Source: Candidatus Calditenuaceae archaeon JGI OTU-1
GTDB lineage: Archaea; Thermoproteota; Nitrososphaeria_A; Caldarchaeales; Calditenuaceae
NCBI GenBank assembly: GCA_000494145.1
Contig: AWOE01000045.1
Coordinates: 1,170-8,231 of the forward strand
Length of the DNA stretch: 7,062 bases
Direction: 5' to 3'
The notes beneath the pieces were generated by a model. It ran no database searches, was not told the DNA's origin, and saw only the letters and a program-made list of their open reading frames with translations. Position numbers and translations under genes: made by a program. This document shows, in pieces, positions 5,566 to 7,062 of this stretch (positions are counted from its first letter, which is position 1; each line of letters begins with the position of its first letter).

Positions 5566-6111
5566 TCAGACCACGTTTACGCCGAACTCCCTCTTGACGA
5601 ACTCGATGGCCTCCTCCCTCGTCGGCCTGTGACTCCTCGATATCCTGGAGCGCCTGATCCTCCTTCGGGTAACCCTGATGCCGGGCCTCGCGACGTGCAC
5701 GATCACGTCGAAGCCAATGATCCCCAGCTCCGGATCGTACCTCGTCCCGGGCATGTCTAGGTGCTCCTTGACGCCGAAGGCGAAGTTGCCGTGCTCGTCG
5801 AAGCTCTCGGCCTTGATGGTGTTCCTGACCGCCTCGAAGGCCCTTTTCAGGAACTCGATCGCCCTCTCCTTCCTCAGCGTGACCATTGCAGCGATCGGCT
5901 CGCCCTTGTGGATGCCGAAGCCCTTGATCGTCTTCTTCGCCTTCCTGATGGAGGGCTTCTGACCGGTGAGCATCTCGAGGATCTTGACGGCCCTCTCCAG
6001 CCTCGCACCGGCCTCGCCGACGCTGCAGTTGACGACGACCTTCTCGATCCTCAGCCTCCTCATCGGGTTCTCCTGTTCCTCGACCCGCTCCCTCACGGCA
6101 GCTTCAGCCAT
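5566..6111 (-). CDS. rpl5: Large-subunit ribosomal protein uL5
   Basis: uL5 binds 5S rRNA and forms part of the central protuberance of the 50S subunit. The product is 181 aa from the ATG, close to archaeal members. Family landmarks are ENPMRRLRIEKVVVNCSVGEAG (14-35), LTGQKPSIRKAKKT (48-61), GFGIHKGEPIAAMVTLR (64-80), FDEHGNFAFGVKEHLDMPG (104-122), YDPELGIIGFDVIV (125-138) and a basic ending with RPTREEAIEFVKREFGV (162-178). The start is uncertain. The ATG at 6111 overlaps the eS4 gene by 19 nt and has GGGAGG only 2 nt before it. A GTG at 6096 would overlap the eS4 stop as GTGA and give a product beginning about 11 residues before ENPM, nearer the family norm. It is translationally coupled to eS4 in either case. 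It is followed by rio1, not by S14 as in the usual spc operon. Confidence 0.95.
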   Translation of the reverse strand: MAEAAVRERVEEQENPMRRLRIEKVVVNCSVGEAGARLERAVKILEMLTGQKPSIRKAKKTIKGFGIHKGEPIAAMVTLRKERAIEFLKRAFEAVRNTIKAESFDEHGNFAFGVKEHLDMPGTRYDPELGIIGFDVIVHVARPGIRVTRRRIRRSRISRSHRPTREEAIEFVKREFGVNVV

Positions 6112-6809
6112 GGCCTCCCGTCACCCACCACCATCACGTAATCGAGTATTGTGGATATCTCGCCCTCGGAGGTCATGACGGTGACCAGCTGCTTCGCCGG
6201 GTACCTCCGGACCTTCTCGTAATCCACGATGGGCCCGTGGAGGCCTGCCCTCGAACCCCTGTAGATCAGCGCGTACCTCCCGGCCTCAAAGGGAAGGTGG
6301 GCCAGTACCCTGTTCTCCGGTATGCTGATCTGGAAGGAGTCCCAAGTCCCGATGGCCCTGTCCTTCTCGGTCGGGTTCTTGACGAGGACGTTCCTGCCGT
6401 CGTGGAGCGTGAACTGGAGCGCACCTCCCTTAACGTGCTGCTTCCTCACGATGAGACCGATCTTGAATTCGCTCTCCGACGAATCGATCTCGATCAGCCT
6501 GAGGCCCCTCCTGTAAACCGGGAGCATCCTGTAGTTCTCTCCGGTCTCGGGTATGGAGAGGACGTCCATCAGGCCGACCGGAAATCGGGGCTCCTTGACG
6601 ACGCGGCCGTCCACCAGGAGCTTCCCCTGAAAGATGACCTTCTCGGCCTCCCTGGCGGTCGAAGCGTACCGGAGCCAGTCCCTGACGATGATGAGCAGGG
6701 GCACCGAGTAGTCCATCGGGTGGGGACCCGGTACTGGTCTGGGCGCGAACTTCTTCTCCTTCACCGGTATGTCGAACACTACTGGAGCTGCGAGCCTCTT
6801 CAGGTGCAT
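6093..6809 (-). CDS. rps4e: Small-subunit ribosomal protein eS4
   Basis: Archaeal-eukaryotic 30S protein with an S4 RNA-binding domain, a central beta domain and a C-terminal KOW-like part. From the ATG at 6809 it has 238 aa, a normal length. Recognisable segments are HLKRLAAP (2-9), GPHPMDYSVPLLIIVRDWL (28-46), the S4-domain stretch TAREAEKVIFQGKLLVDGRVV (51-71), FPVGLMDVLSIPETGENYR (76-94), KGGALQFTLHDGRNVLV (127-143) and the KOW-like GLHGPIVDYEKV (190-201). GTG at 6818 would add three residues (MVG). I prefer the ATG because minus-strand GGGTGG lies 5 nt before it, though some relatives do carry a few residues before HLKR. It is the first gene of its transcript; uL24, which normally precedes it in archaea, is not here. 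Confidence 0.95.
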   Translation of the reverse strand: MHLKRLAAPVVFDIPVKEKKFAPRPVPGPHPMDYSVPLLIIVRDWLRYASTAREAEKVIFQGKLLVDGRVVKEPRFPVGLMDVLSIPETGENYRMLPVYRRGLRLIEIDSSESEFKIGLIVRKQHVKGGALQFTLHDGRNVLVKNPTEKDRAIGTWDSFQISIPENRVLAHLPFEAGRYALIYRGSRAGLHGPIVDYEKVRRYPAKQLVTVMTSEGEISTILDYVMVVGDGRPWLKLP

Positions 6810-6814
6810 GCCGA

Positions 6815-6820
6815 CCACCC
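6815..6820 (-). promoter_or_regulatory. Ribosome binding site deciding the eS4 start
   Basis: Minus-strand GGGTGG lies 5 nt before the ATG at 6809 and overlaps the competing GTG at 6818. This favours the ATG. It fits a leadered message, since the TATA box of eS4 is too far away for a leaderless one. Confidence 0.45.
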
Positions 6821-6862
6821 GATCAACGCTCTGAGCACCTCAGGCACTCCGTCCCGCTCAAC

Positions 6863-6868
6863 TTTTAA
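6863..6868 (-). promoter_or_regulatory. TATA box of the eS4-uL5 transcript
   Basis: Minus-strand TTAAAA within GGAGTTAAAAGTTG is centred about 56 bp before the eS4 ATG. That predicts a start site near 6840 and a leader of roughly 30 nt that includes the GGGTGG ribosome binding site. The surrounding GGAGTTAAA closely matches GGAAGTTAAA before argC in the opposite orientation. Confidence 0.6.
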
Positions 6869-6925
6869 CTCCTTCTCAGCGCATCCGTCCAACGTCGACC
6901 GGATCGCCCTTCCGGGAGGAGGAAG

Positions 6926-6931
6926 TTAAAG
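6926..6931 (+). promoter_or_regulatory. TATA box of argC
   Basis: TTAAAG within GGAAGTTAAAGC is centred 26-27 bp before the GTG at 6955, which predicts a leaderless transcript starting at the GTG. A weak GAGG at 6944-6947 also lies before the GTG, but it would not be transcribed from this box. Confidence 0.6.
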
Positions 6932-6954
6932 CGGACCTTCCTCGAGGACGGCAG

Positions 6955-7062
6955 GTGACCGGAAGGAGGCGCGTCGGCATCATAGGCGCATCGGGTTACA
7001 CGGGCGGAGAGCTGCTCAGACTCCTCTCCCTTCATCCGGAGGTCGAGGTGACTGTGGCGACT
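6955..7062 (+). CDS. argC: N-acetyl-gamma-glutamyl-phosphate reductase or LysY-type homologue, 5' part only
   Basis: Only the first 36 codons are present; the gene runs off the right edge. Starting at GTG, the protein has the Rossmann NAD(P)-binding start RRRVGIIGASGYTGGELLRL, with GxxGxxG as GASGYTG, followed by HPEVEV. This is the classic ArgC signature (GASGYTGxELLRLL..HPEV). ArgC reduces an acyl-glutamyl phosphate to the semialdehyde in arginine synthesis. Many archaea use a bifunctional ArgC/LysY enzyme acting on substrates carried by LysW, for lysine or ornithine. The N-terminus alone cannot separate these. It is the only plus-strand gene and diverges from eS4 across a gap of about 145 bp holding two oppositely oriented TATA boxes. 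Confidence 0.9.
   Translation, partial: MTGRRRVGIIGASGYTGGELLRLLSLHPEVEVTVAT

Overview
The window looks like a GC-rich archaeal chromosome segment. Everything recognisable is archaeal or archaeal-eukaryotic in type: ribosomal proteins eS4, uL5 and eS8, SRP19, the H/ACA protein Gar1, a RIO1-family kinase, TATA-like hexamers (TTAAAG type) near 26 bp before start codons, frequent GTG starts, and a tRNA gene without an encoded CCA tail. Short leader spacing and a CTP synthase with a PGFG glutaminase loop lean towards the TACK/Thermoproteota side rather than a typical euryarchaeon, but no species can be named from this sequence.

Layout, right to left, because nearly everything is on the minus strand. 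At the right edge argC (or lysY) runs rightward out of the window on the plus strand, from a GTG at 6955. It diverges from a minus-strand translation and RNA-processing block: eS4 (rps4e), uL5 (rpl5) overlapping it, a RIO1 kinase with its own promoter, then a compact trio of eS8 (rps8e), SRP19 (2-nt gap) and Gar1 (ATGA overlap), then a CAU-anticodon tRNA. Further left lie an AT-richer intergenic stretch of about 230 bp carrying repeated GCAA words and a short inverted repeat, a solitary and somewhat divergent carboxyltransferase of the acyl-CoA/propionyl-CoA carboxylase beta family, and CTP synthase (pyrG). The first 96 bases hold no supportable gene.

The middle genes share one theme: making and using ribosomes. 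eS4, uL5 and eS8 are ribosome components, RIO1 acts in late small-subunit maturation, Gar1 belongs to the pseudouridylation RNP, and SRP19 assembles the particle that targets ribosomes to the membrane. The metabolic genes (pyrG, carboxyltransferase, argC) have their own promoters and no clear functional link to that block.

I do not see an undescribed multi-gene system. The points most worth a second look are the orphan carboxyltransferase with altered motifs and a short N-terminus, the dispersal of the usual ribosomal protein operon order around eS4-uL5, the GCAA-rich intergenic stretch, and the undecided identity (Met or AUA-reading Ile) of the CAU tRNA.
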